A model generated the notes under the pieces. The model was not told where the DNA came from. It saw only the letters and a list, made by a program, of their open reading frames with translations, and made no database searches. Position numbers and translations under genes: made by a program. Shown here one piece after another: positions 17,955 to 26,014 of a DNA stretch of 64,000 nucleotides. This DNA comes from JACRPI01 sp964385055. Lineage in GTDB: Archaea; Nanobdellota; Nanobdellia; Woesearchaeales; DSVV01. The DNA is taken from positions 45,839 to 109,838 of the forward strand of contig CAYLMH010000001.1 in assembly GCA_964385055.1 (NCBI GenBank). The letters run 5' to 3'. Position 1 is the first letter of the stretch. Each line of letters opens with the position of its first letter.

Positions 17955-18899
17955 TTAATGAATCCTCTGTTTCCCTACGACAAACCCCTTCCACATAACT
18001 AAGAGCGTCGCAAACCAAACAAAAGTATAGACAAACGGAACAAAAACCAATCGCACATCACAAACATGACGAACAACATTCACGTGAGTAATATTCGCAA
18101 GTAAAAAGATAATGCCAAATATCCCCAAACTCACAGACATATTGAAAAACAAAAACACAAAGAAGAACAACACAAGTACTGTCTTCAACAAATCATAAAA
18201 TAACTGAAACCCCATTTTAAAGAAATACTTCCGATGGAGAACACCCATTGCTTCATGACAGCGTAAGAATGTTTTAATAAACTTCCAGAGAGAATCATTA
18301 TGCGGCGCGTGCACATGAGAAACAACTGCGGAAGAAACAACAAATTTGCCATACGCCCGCATCTTCATAAAAAGATCAGAATCCTCGCCAGCAGTCAAAT
18401 ACGTTTTGTTGTCAAACAATCCACATTCTTCCACAACAGAGGTCTTATACGCAGTTGCGCGTTCATGAATCGTTTTCTGCAGCTGTAATTCAGGAACAGC
18501 GAACACTTTGTGCCAGAAAGAAAACTGCTGCCAAATTTCTCGAGGCAATTGCTGCTGGGACGCGGACAACACCACGTGAGGATCGTTAAACGGCTGCATA
18601 AGAGCAGACAACCAACCAGCGTCCGCAGGAACACAGTCCTGATGAAGCGTAATAACATACTCTGTCTTCGCTAATAGAATCCCTTTATTTAATGAACCAG
18701 CAAGTCCAAGATTCGTTTCATTTTTAATATAAGTAATACCGCGAGGCATTTCATTCTTCCTATCGCGATCTCCATTATCAAGAGCAATAATAGTGACTTT
18801 TCCAGTATATTTCTGTTTCTTCAACGCACGAACAACAGTATCAATAGGGGCAGAGTGTGTCGGAATGACTATGGTCACATGTGGTTCTTTTTGTTTCAT
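17955..18899 (-). CDS. GT2 rhamnosyltransferase-like glycosyltransferase
   Basis: 314 residues. The N-terminal GT-A domain has VTIVIPTHSA, DNGDRD and an LHQDCVP metal region typical of the WbbL/RfbN-like rhamnosyl and dideoxyhexosyl transferases. Residues about 225-305 contain three hydrophobic segments. Its start overlaps the stop of the RmlD-RfbH fusion by 4 bases, so the two are translationally coupled. That coupling makes a CDP-dideoxyhexose a plausible donor, although GT2 motifs alone do not reveal the sugar. Confidence 0.8.
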   Translation of the reverse strand: MKQKEPHVTIVIPTHSAPIDTVVRALKKQKYTGKVTIIALDNGDRDRKNEMPRGITYIKNETNLGLAGSLNKGILLAKTEYVITLHQDCVPADAGWLSALMQPFNDPHVVLSASQQQLPREIWQQFSFWHKVFAVPELQLQKTIHERATAYKTSVVEECGLFDNKTYLTAGEDSDLFMKMRAYGKFVVSSAVVSHVHAPHNDSLWKFIKTFLRCHEAMGVLHRKYFFKMGFQLFYDLLKTVLVLFFFVFLFFNMSVSLGIFGIIFLLANITHVNVVRHVCDVRLVFVPFVYTFVWFATLLVMWKGFVVGKQRIH

Positions 18900-21082
18900 T
18901 TCAATCCCTTCTCCTTAAAAAACGAATCAACAGTCTCATTCACAAAAGCCAATTGTTCAGCAGTTAATCCTGGATACACACCAATAAAAAACGTGTGCGT
19001 CATAATAAAATCAGTATTCTTTAAATCACCAACAACACGACAAGTAATCGCTTTATACGCAGGTTGTCTTAAAAGATTTCCACCAAACAATTCTCTAGTC
19101 GCGATCTTACGTCCTTCCAAATACGCGACAAACTCCTTTTTTGTAAATGGCGCATCATGTCGAACAGTAATCAAATACCCAAACCAGGAAGGATCAGCAG
19201 CAGAATGCCTAGAGGGCAATAACAACCATTGATCATACTTCCTAAAATTCGCATCAAGCACAGAAAAATGTTTCTTGCGAGCAGCAACAAAAGAATCTAA
19301 TTTATCAAGCTGCGCGACACCAATCGCTGCTTGAATATCAAGAGGCTTCAAATTATAGCCAATATGCGAATAAATATATTTGTGATCATAGCCCTCAGGA
19401 AGATCGCCCAGTTTCCAGCAAAAGCGTTTACCGCAGGTATTCGCAACACCTGGCGCGCACCAGCAATCTCTGCCCCAATCACGAAGAGATTCCATAATCT
19501 TCTTCAAAATAGGGTTATTCGTAAACACAGCGCCACCTTCACCCATCGTAATGTGATGCGCAGGATAAAAACTCAACGTGCCAATGTCACCAAACGTACC
19601 GACATGTTGACCATTGTATGTACTTCCAAGAGCGTCGCAGCAATCTTCAATCAAAAATAAACCATGGTCGCGAGCAAACGCGCTAATCGCATCCAGCGCG
19701 TATGGCATCCCTAAGGTGTGCGCAACAACAATTGCTTTTGTTTTTGGACTCATTGCCTGCTTAATCTTTTCCAAAGAAATATCATACGTTCCAAGTTCAA
19801 TGTCAACAAACACAGGAACTAAATTATTCATAATAATCGGATTCACCGTCGTGGGAAAGCCCGCGGCAAGCGTGATCACTTCATCGCCTGGTTTTAATTG
19901 CCTCTCTCCTAAAAGCGGAGAACAAAGCGCGGAAACAGCGAGTAAGTTCGCAGAAGAGCCAGAGTTTGCCAATAAAGCAAATTTTGCCCCAACTTTTTCT
20001 CCTAATTTTTTACAAAATTTCTGATCCCACGGACCAAGTGTTAACCAGAAATCAAGAGACGCGTCCACTGCGTTTTGAATCTCAGCGCTATCAAAAACTC
20101 TACCTGCGTATGGAACAGCGGATTTCCCAGGAACAAAAGGATCCGCAGCAAACGCTTTTTCCCAATACTGTTTGACAGAAGAAACGATGTTCTTTTTCAA
20201 CGCAGTTCCTTTCTGCGATCGAGTTGCTTTCATTTCCTGCAACGCAGTAAACGGCGTTTTGAACACCATACCTAGTTCTGCTTCAATCTTTGTGCAAACA
20301 AGTCCGCCTTTTCGTGGTCTATTCGCAGGTTGCTTCAATGCTTCTGTGCTAATAGATTTGATCAAATTTTTATCTAATCCAAAAACAAGTGCAATCTTTT
20401 CCGCAAACGCAAGCCTAGACATATATTCTGGACCAGCAGTATGATACAAACCAGTCTTCTTTGCTTCTGTTAACAGAACAAGCGCGCGAGCAAGATCAGA
20501 AACAAACGTAGGAGTCGCGTATTGATCACAAACAACAGGACTTTCTTTTCCTTCTTCGAGTGTTTTGATAAATTTCGCAACAAAATTCTTTCCAGCAGCT
20601 TCCCAGCCATACACGGTCGTTGTTCGCGCAATGCAACCAAGAGTTGGTAATTTCGCAAGAACGTCCTGCTCAACCTGCAGTTTGTGTTGACCATACACAT
20701 TTAATGGATGAACAGAAGCGTCTTCTGTATACGGACCATCTTGTCCATCAAAAACATAATCTGTCGAAACAAAAAGATAATATTTCTGCTGTTTCGCACA
20801 CCAATCAATAATGTGCTGCGACCCAAGAAGATTAATCTTTTCAGATTCCTGTGGCTGTTGTTCACAAAAATCAACCCACGGCTGCGCAGCAGGCTGAATC
20901 ACTGCGTCAGGAAGAAGCGTGTTCAGTACTCTCTCCACTTCTTCTTTATTAGTAATGTCAAGTTTAATCATCCCTGGAAGAGGAGTTTTACAATACGTTC
21001 CAAACACCTCGTGATTCTCGTGAAACGCAGTATAGGTTTCATTGCCCACAAATCCGCTTGCGCCAATAACAAGGATTCTCAT
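18896..21082 (-). CDS. Fusion: RmlD-like dTDP/CDP-4-keto-sugar reductase + RfbH-type CDP-4-keto-6-deoxyglucose 3-dehydrase
   Basis: 728 residues from the ATG at 21082, one base after the upstream stop. Residues 1-290 form an RmlD-like SDR (GASGFVG, STDYVFDG, YGQHK). Residues about 305-728 form a PLP/PMP enzyme of the DegT/RfbH group. YPAHHITMGEGG has His in place of the PLP-lysine, the hallmark of the E1 dehydrase, and CWC-x6-TC-x4-C supplies the [2Fe-2S] ligands. E1 removes the C3 hydroxyl of CDP-4-keto-6-deoxyglucose, and the reductase domain would then reduce C4. No E3 reductase (RfbI-type) is seen in the window. Fusion of these two functions in one chain is unusual. Confidence 0.88.
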   Translation of the reverse strand: MRILVIGASGFVGNETYTAFHENHEVFGTYCKTPLPGMIKLDITNKEEVERVLNTLLPDAVIQPAAQPWVDFCEQQPQESEKINLLGSQHIIDWCAKQQKYYLFVSTDYVFDGQDGPYTEDASVHPLNVYGQHKLQVEQDVLAKLPTLGCIARTTTVYGWEAAGKNFVAKFIKTLEEGKESPVVCDQYATPTFVSDLARALVLLTEAKKTGLYHTAGPEYMSRLAFAEKIALVFGLDKNLIKSISTEALKQPANRPRKGGLVCTKIEAELGMVFKTPFTALQEMKATRSQKGTALKKNIVSSVKQYWEKAFAADPFVPGKSAVPYAGRVFDSAEIQNAVDASLDFWLTLGPWDQKFCKKLGEKVGAKFALLANSGSSANLLAVSALCSPLLGERQLKPGDEVITLAAGFPTTVNPIIMNNLVPVFVDIELGTYDISLEKIKQAMSPKTKAIVVAHTLGMPYALDAISAFARDHGLFLIEDCCDALGSTYNGQHVGTFGDIGTLSFYPAHHITMGEGGAVFTNNPILKKIMESLRDWGRDCWCAPGVANTCGKRFCWKLGDLPEGYDHKYIYSHIGYNLKPLDIQAAIGVAQLDKLDSFVAARKKHFSVLDANFRKYDQWLLLPSRHSAADPSWFGYLITVRHDAPFTKKEFVAYLEGRKIATRELFGGNLLRQPAYKAITCRVVGDLKNTDFIMTHTFFIGVYPGLTAEQLAFVNETVDSFFKEKGLK

Positions 21083-21083
21083 G

Positions 21084-22088
21084 TTAGAAATACTCCGCTT
21101 CTCGACCTTTATAGAACGCATGCGTTTGTTTCAATCCTTCTTGTAAAGAGGTCTTTGGCCACCAACCAAGCATTCGATGGATTTTTGCAGGATTGACCAC
21201 AAAATCGCCGATCTCAATTGCTTTGCGGCTAGTGTCCCACTCTTTTTTCTCAATAACCATAGAAGAGCCAACAACAGAAAGAATAGTGTTGCACATATCA
21301 ATGAATTTCGTCTCGTGATTGCTGCCTAAGAAAAACATTTCACCAATCGCTTCTTGTTTTTGCGCAACAAGCAGCAATGCATCCACAACATCCTGCACAT
21401 AATTATAATCACGAGTTTGCAGTCCTTCACCATTAATACTGATTTGTTCATTGCACATTGCTTTACGCAAAAAGAAATTGACAATCCCATAATCCCCATG
21501 CTTCATGTCTGCGCGTTCACCATACGTATTGTTAATGCGCACAACGCAGGTATTCATCCCATGCATGCGATGATAGAGTAAATAGTATTTTTCAACAGCA
21601 AGTTTGTTGATCCCATTAATATCCATTGGACTTGTAGGATGTTCTTCAGTAATAGGTTTGTGCACCATCTTGCCCACAGCGCCGCGAGTGCCTGCATAAA
21701 TTAAAATAGCGTTTTTGTTGAACTGCCGCACAGTCTCAAGAACGTTCATGCCGCCGCGTAAGGTAATGTCAATATCGAGCTGCGGATCTTTAACAGAAAT
21801 AAGATGACTGACTTGCGCGGCGCAGTCGTAAATAACATCCTGCCCTACAACTGCCAATTGCAATGCAGCGACATCGCGGGTATCTCCTTTGATAAATGTA
21901 ATATGATCACGAATTTCTTTGATGTTTGCAAAATTCCAGCCATACGGATCAAGACATGCGTCGTAAATAGTCACAGATGCCCCTAAACCAACGCAGCGCT
22001 GTGCGATGTTGCTTCCAATAAAGCCAAGTCCTCCAATAACTAAAACGTTCTTGCCATCCATTCTTTCAAGAGTGTAATTTTCGTTCAT
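21084..22088 (-). CDS. Extended SDR in the CDP-dideoxysugar module, catalytic Tyr replaced
   Basis: About 334 residues. Of two in-frame ATGs, the one at 22088 has AGGT (22097-22100) at normal spacing; the one at 22094 is too close. The Rossmann motif GGLGFIGS is intact and the C-terminal GEGLQTRDYNYVQDV matches GalE-like epimerases. At the YxxxK position the sequence is NGINK, so the usual catalytic Tyr is Asn; AGTRG stands in place of the SS(T) region. I recall related NGINK SDRs in glycan clusters. It could be a 2-epimerase (tyvelose-like) or 4-reductase for the CDP-dideoxyhexose, but the altered active site makes any single call unsafe. Confidence 0.72.
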   Translation of the reverse strand: MNENYTLERMDGKNVLVIGGLGFIGSNIAQRCVGLGASVTIYDACLDPYGWNFANIKEIRDHITFIKGDTRDVAALQLAVVGQDVIYDCAAQVSHLISVKDPQLDIDITLRGGMNVLETVRQFNKNAILIYAGTRGAVGKMVHKPITEEHPTSPMDINGINKLAVEKYYLLYHRMHGMNTCVVRINNTYGERADMKHGDYGIVNFFLRKAMCNEQISINGEGLQTRDYNYVQDVVDALLLVAQKQEAIGEMFFLGSNHETKFIDMCNTILSVVGSSMVIEKKEWDTSRKAIEIGDFVVNPAKIHRMLGWWPKTSLQEGLKQTHAFYKGREAEYF

Positions 22089-22119
22089 GTTCATTTACCT
22101 TATTTTTTTATTACTCGTT

Positions 22120-22168
22120 GCTTTTGAATCGCTCAATCATTCAGATTCGCCATGCAGGCTTTTGAATC
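22120..22168. repeat. Two copies of an 11-base intergenic word (GCTTTTGAATC)
   Basis: Exact copies lie at 22120-22130 and 22158-22168 in the 107-base gap between two minus-strand genes. The second sits in a potential hairpin (GATTCGCC with GGC-TTTT-GAATC) followed by T runs on the plus strand. The same 11-mer occurs at 43011-43021 and, inverted, at 60732-60742, always between genes. Confidence 0.6.
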
Positions 22169-22195
22169 ACCATGCTTTTTTGTATTTTTTTAATG

Positions 22196-23200
22196 TCAGT
22201 CATCATCAGATGCAGGTGAATTTTTCTTCTTATCAAAATAATCATGATACCACGCAATCGTTTCCCGCAACCCTTCTTCAATGCCGTGTCGTGCTTTCCA
22301 GCTAAGAACACGCAATGCTTTATCGCTGGACAAATATTGCGCAGGAATTTCTGCCTTTGCAGTGTTTTGAACGTCTGGAGTGAGAGTGCTCTTCATCTGC
22401 TGCTGAAGAACCTCAACAACATCAAGGACTTTCATTCGGTTATTCGTGCTAAAATTAAATGCCTGTCCGCGCACATCAGCTCGATGCAAATTTTCCGCAA
22501 GAAGAATATATGCGTCAATCACATCTTTGATGTAAATGTAATCGCGAATATATTGTCCATCGCTGCGGATAATTGGTCGCTCGTTAAAGAGGAACGAACG
22601 AATAGTACCAGGAATAATTCTATTAAAATTCAAGTCTCCACCACCATAAATATTGCCACAACGAGTAACAGCAACAGGTAAGCCATACGTCGCGTAATAC
22701 GCATGAGCGATCATATCTGCGCATGCTTTAGAAACATCATACGGGTGTTCAGCAAGCAACGGCATTTCTTCAGAATAGGGAAGAACAGGTTGCGTGCCAT
22801 ACGCTTTATCCGTTGACGCGACAACAATGCGCTGCACAGTACCAACATGTCTGCACGCTTCTAACAAAACCCATGTTCCTTTAATGTTTGATTCAAAAGA
22901 AGAAAGTGGAGAACGTGTTGCAGTCTGCACAATCGTTTGCGCGCCGAGATGAAACACAGTATCAATTTCATATTCATTCAAAATGCGTTCAACAACTTCA
23001 ATATCAACAAGATCCCCGCGCACAACAATAATTTTTTCAAACACAGGAGAGGAAACAAGCAGCGAATCAGGCACCCAATCGCGAATAAGGACAACAACAG
23101 TTGCTCCTTTTTGCACAAGTGCATTAGTAAGCCAGCTGCCCAGTAAGCCAGTTGCTCCTGTCACAAAAACGCGTTTATTTTTCCAGTCAAACATAGTCAT
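22196..23200 (-). CDS. rfbG: CDP-glucose 4,6-dehydratase
   Basis: About 335 residues of extended SDR. Shown are GATGLLG, ASTDKAYG and YDVSK (the catalytic Tyr-Lys pair). STDKAYG is characteristic of CDP-glucose 4,6-dehydratases rather than RmlB. It converts CDP-glucose to CDP-4-keto-6-deoxyglucose, the substrate of the RfbH domain encoded two genes downstream. Starts at 23203 (GTG), 23200 and 23194 are all possible within the 8-14 bases after rfbF. The C-terminus is Lys/Asp-rich and probably flexible. Confidence 0.88.
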   Translation of the reverse strand: MTMFDWKNKRVFVTGATGLLGSWLTNALVQKGATVVVLIRDWVPDSLLVSSPVFEKIIVVRGDLVDIEVVERILNEYEIDTVFHLGAQTIVQTATRSPLSSFESNIKGTWVLLEACRHVGTVQRIVVASTDKAYGTQPVLPYSEEMPLLAEHPYDVSKACADMIAHAYYATYGLPVAVTRCGNIYGGGDLNFNRIIPGTIRSFLFNERPIIRSDGQYIRDYIYIKDVIDAYILLAENLHRADVRGQAFNFSTNNRMKVLDVVEVLQQQMKSTLTPDVQNTAKAEIPAQYLSSDKALRVLSWKARHGIEEGLRETIAWYHDYFDKKKNSPASDDD

Positions 23201-23207
23201 CACAAAA

Positions 23208-23972
23208 TTATTTCCAGATTTTCCAAGGCTTTTCTGTTTGCCAGAGTTTATTCAAATGCAAATAATCTCTGTATGTATCCATGCATTGCCAGAACCCATC
23301 GTGTTGGTACATCGCAAGTTGCTGTTGTTCAGCAAGCTTGGGAAGCGTGGTAAATTCAAACATATTATCGTCAAGATGAGAAAAGATTTGCGGAGTAAAA
23401 ACAAAAAAACCACCGTTAATGCGATCATTTAAGACAGGTTTCTCGACAAATGCGTTGATGATACTCTCTTCGTTTGTTTTCAATGAACCGTATTTAGAAA
23501 GCGGGCGAATACCAGTAATTGTTCCCAACTTTCCTTTTGCTTTGTGGAATTGAAACAAATCTCTAATATTGACATCACTAACGCCATCGCCATACGTCAC
23601 AAAGAAATCATCCTCTCCGATAAAGGGTTGAATAAGTTTAAGTCGTTTTCCCGTAAGCGATTCTTCGCCAGTATCAACGCAAGTCACATGCCAATCTTCT
23701 GTCGCAGACTCATGAAGCGTGACTGCGCCTGATTTTAAAGAAATAGTGACGTTATTAGTTTGCGTTTTGTAATTCAGGAAATAATTTTTGATCATTTCTC
23801 CTTTGTAGCCAAGGCAAAGAATAAATTCATTGAACCCATAGTGTGCGTAATGATTCATAATGTGCCAAAGAATAGGTTTTCCGCCGATTTCGACAAGGGG
23901 TTTTGGCTTGTATTCTGTTTCCTCGCGAAGCCGTGTTCCCATTCCGCCGCATAAAATTACTACTTTTGTCAT
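23208..23972 (-). CDS. rfbF: Glucose-1-phosphate cytidylyltransferase
   Basis: 254 residues, the family length. LCGGMGTRLREETEYKPKP is the nucleotidyltransferase signature, with the RfbF-type YKPKPLVEIGGKPILWHIM continuation, and a GYKG and YGDGVSDVNI metal region follow. It makes CDP-glucose from glucose-1-phosphate and CTP, committing glucose to CDP-deoxysugars. It opens the rfbF-rfbG-SDR-fusion-GT2 run; a CTTTATAAAAG element near 24010-24020 on the minus strand is a candidate promoter about 40 bases upstream. Confidence 0.92.
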   Translation of the reverse strand: MTKVVILCGGMGTRLREETEYKPKPLVEIGGKPILWHIMNHYAHYGFNEFILCLGYKGEMIKNYFLNYKTQTNNVTISLKSGAVTLHESATEDWHVTCVDTGEESLTGKRLKLIQPFIGEDDFFVTYGDGVSDVNIRDLFQFHKAKGKLGTITGIRPLSKYGSLKTNEESIINAFVEKPVLNDRINGGFFVFTPQIFSHLDDNMFEFTTLPKLAEQQQLAMYQHDGFWQCMDTYRDYLHLNKLWQTEKPWKIWK

Positions 23973-24064
23973 AGCTGTTCCCTATCGAGAGAAAAACAAA
24001 GAGGCTTTTATAAAGCTTATTGAACAATAATCGAGTGGTTTTCCAAAAAAGAGGAACAAAAACA

Positions 24065-25549
24065 CTATGCGGATTTTCTAAAGAAGTGAGCAAGTTCCTG
24101 AAAAGTAAGGACACGGAAAGAAAACAAAAAAGAAAAATAAAGAACAGAAAAGAGAAACGCAGAACAAACAAACGCAACAAAGCCATAAGGAAGATAATTT
24201 TTTGCAAAGAACACAACAGCAGCGCTCAAAATGCCAAAAAGAAACGTAAGAAACCATGTTCGAAGAGGAAATGTAAAGGCAAGAAAACGCCGAAGCAGAA
24301 ATGTTGAGAAGAAAAACAAGAGAAGATACGACGCCATCGTAGAAAATGCAGCGCCGATCATGCCATACAGAGGAACAAAAAGAAAATTAAGAAGTGCATT
24401 AAAAAGAGCAACACCTGCAACAAGAAGCGCCATATGTTTGACTTTTCCTAAACCTGTAAAAATAATGCCATTAAAGAGAGAGAACGCATAAAAAAATGTA
24501 CCAAAGGTGAGAAGCTGAAGCGCTGGTGCAGCAGCAATATACGCGCGGTCAAACAAAAAAGAAATCAAAAAATCAGGAAAAAGGAGGAACGCAGCAGCGC
24601 AGGGAAGGAGAAGAATAAAGAGGTAGATGTAGGAATGCGTGATCGCGCCGGACAACGCCTCATGTTTTTTTTCAGAAACAAGTTCTGTTGCAAGCGGAGA
24701 AAAAACAATAGTCACAGGCCGCATGAAAAAAAGCAGCAAAAGAGAAAGGGGAAGCGCAACATTATACAATCCAACAGTCTCAAGAGAGGTAAAGTACGTC
24801 AAAAACAACGTGTCTGTTTGCGTCAATAAGATCCAGCCAAAATTCGTGAATGCAATGAAGATGCCATAGGAAAATGCAGAGCGAAGAAGCGCGGGATCAA
24901 AGAAAGACGAAATGGAGAGCGAAGAAGGAACAATCTGCGGAAAGAAGCGATAGACATACGAAAAATAACAAAAAAAGAGAACCAACTGAACAAGCGCATA
25001 CGCGAGGATCGGGCTCATAAGTCCATTGCCAAGAGAGAGAAGAAGTCCAGAAACAAGAACCACAAATCCCATCCTGAAAAAATCAAGTGCAGTATACCAT
25101 GTTGTTCGCTGAAAGCCGAGGAGCAAGGAAGCAAGGAACAAAATGAGAGGAGTAGTCACAAACCAAATACCGAGGAGCTGCAATACAGAAACTGCGGCAG
25201 GGGTGTGAAAATACGAAAGCGCGATGGTATCCGCAAACAAGAGAACAAGAATATACAAAAGAGCAGAGAGAGAAAGCTGAAAAAAGAGAATGGAAAAACT
25301 GAGTGCGCGAATCTTATCGTATTGTTTTTGAAGGCGAAATTCAACAATGTGTTTTGTTGCAGCTTGTTCCAGTCCAAGATCAATAAAGAGCATGAAAAAA
25401 CTGTAAAAAGAAACAACGCTAAAAAATAATCCATAATCCGCGACAGAGAGTGTCGAAGTCAAAAGCTTCCTAAAAAGATATCCAAGCAAACTTCCTAAAA
25501 TAATGAAAACAAAAGAAAGGCTTACTCCACGAACAATCCGTTGGTACAT
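24065..25549 (-). CDS. Wzx-type polysaccharide flippase (MOP superfamily)
   Basis: About 494 residues with fourteen or so hydrophobic segments and almost no soluble loops. Features include RGVSLSFVFIILGSLLGYLFRK at the start (read in two parts), repeated QTDTLFL-type segments and a FxPLATELV region, all typical of the MATE/Wzx oligosaccharide flippases. The ATG at 25549 is preferred over a TTG 15 bases upstream because TTTTTATAG (25571-25580) would place a leaderless start there. It would translocate the lipid-linked glycan assembled by the adjacent CDP-dideoxysugar module. Confidence 0.85.
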   Translation of the reverse strand: MYQRIVRGVSLSFVFIILGSLLGYLFRKLLTSTLSVADYGLFFSVVSFYSFFMLFIDLGLEQAATKHIVEFRLQKQYDKIRALSFSILFFQLSLSALLYILVLLFADTIALSYFHTPAAVSVLQLLGIWFVTTPLILFLASLLLGFQRTTWYTALDFFRMGFVVLVSGLLLSLGNGLMSPILAYALVQLVLFFCYFSYVYRFFPQIVPSSLSISSFFDPALLRSAFSYGIFIAFTNFGWILLTQTDTLFLTYFTSLETVGLYNVALPLSLLLLFFMRPVTIVFSPLATELVSEKKHEALSGAITHSYIYLFILLLPCAAAFLLFPDFLISFLFDRAYIAAAPALQLLTFGTFFYAFSLFNGIIFTGLGKVKHMALLVAGVALFNALLNFLFVPLYGMIGAAFSTMASYLLLFFFSTFLLRRFLAFTFPLRTWFLTFLFGILSAAVVFFAKNYLPYGFVAFVCSAFLFSVLYFSFLFSFRVLTFQELAHFFRKSA

Positions 25550-25770
25550 AAAACAAAAGAACAAAAGTCGCTATAAAAAACTTGTGCATGAAAGGATTTT
25601 CTATGAAAGAATGCCAACAACAACAATGGCATAGGGAAAAACACGCACCAGAATCGAAAAAGAATCGCTCAGCAAAGACCTACTACACAATTTATCTATT
25701 TTTTATTAAGAGAATGAAAAAAGACAAAGAAAGTAAGTGGAAAGATTTGATGAGAATAATGAAAAAGAAG
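25550..25770. other. Intergenic stretch between flippase gene and 5S rRNA, with repeat words
   Basis: No convincing gene. It holds the candidate promoter of the flippase, a small inverted repeat (ATGCCA / TGGCAT around 25612-25633), and a 13-mer ACACGCACCAGAA at 25641-25653 that recurs exactly at 60801-60813. TCGCTCAGC near 25666 is shared with the 43 kb intergenic repeat. T-rich stretches on the minus strand just 3' of the 5S gene (near 25761-25768) could terminate its transcript. Confidence 0.4.
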
Positions 25771-25882
25771 GAACAGCTATCCATGGTTCCCACACAACAG
25801 TGCAGTACAACATGGAACGTGGGTGTTCTTGACGGCTGTGTTCGAAATGGGAACAGGTAGAGCCACACCACTATGGCCGTTC
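25771..25882 (-). rRNA. rrf: 5S ribosomal RNA
   Basis: Read on the minus strand, the sequence has the archaeal 5S layout: GGCCATAG after the 5' stem, CCCATTTCGAACAC in loop B/C, GTCAAG, then TTGTACTGC and GGGAACCATGG. The 5' GAACGGC pairs with the 3' GCTGTTC (7 base pairs, one G-U), which sets both ends and gives 112 nucleotides. A TATA box lies 26 bases upstream. No 16S or 23S gene is near, so the 5S gene is unlinked from the rest of the rRNA in this window. Confidence 0.92.
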
Positions 25883-25902
25883 ACGAATATGTGGATAACG
25901 GG

Positions 25903-25914
25903 TTTATTTATAAA
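25903..25914 (-). promoter_or_regulatory. TATA box of the 5S rRNA gene
   Basis: TTTATAAATAAA on the minus strand is centred about 26 bases before the 5S 5' end predicted from the terminal stem, the standard archaeal spacing. This supports both the promoter and the mapped RNA start. Confidence 0.7.
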
Positions 25915-25984
25915 GGTTTTGTAAAATCAAAGAAAACGCACCTAAAAAAGAACAAGACAACCCATAGAATCAAACATCATAACC

Positions 25985-25992
25985 TATATAAA
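25985..25992 (+). promoter_or_regulatory. TATA box of the UDP-glucuronate/xylose operon
   Basis: TATATAAA ends 23 bases before the ATG at 26015, so transcription should begin at or next to the start codon (leaderless). No Shine-Dalgarno element is visible, which agrees. Confidence 0.65.
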
Positions 25993-26014
25993 TGCTCCAA
26001 AGCCTCTCCGTCTG

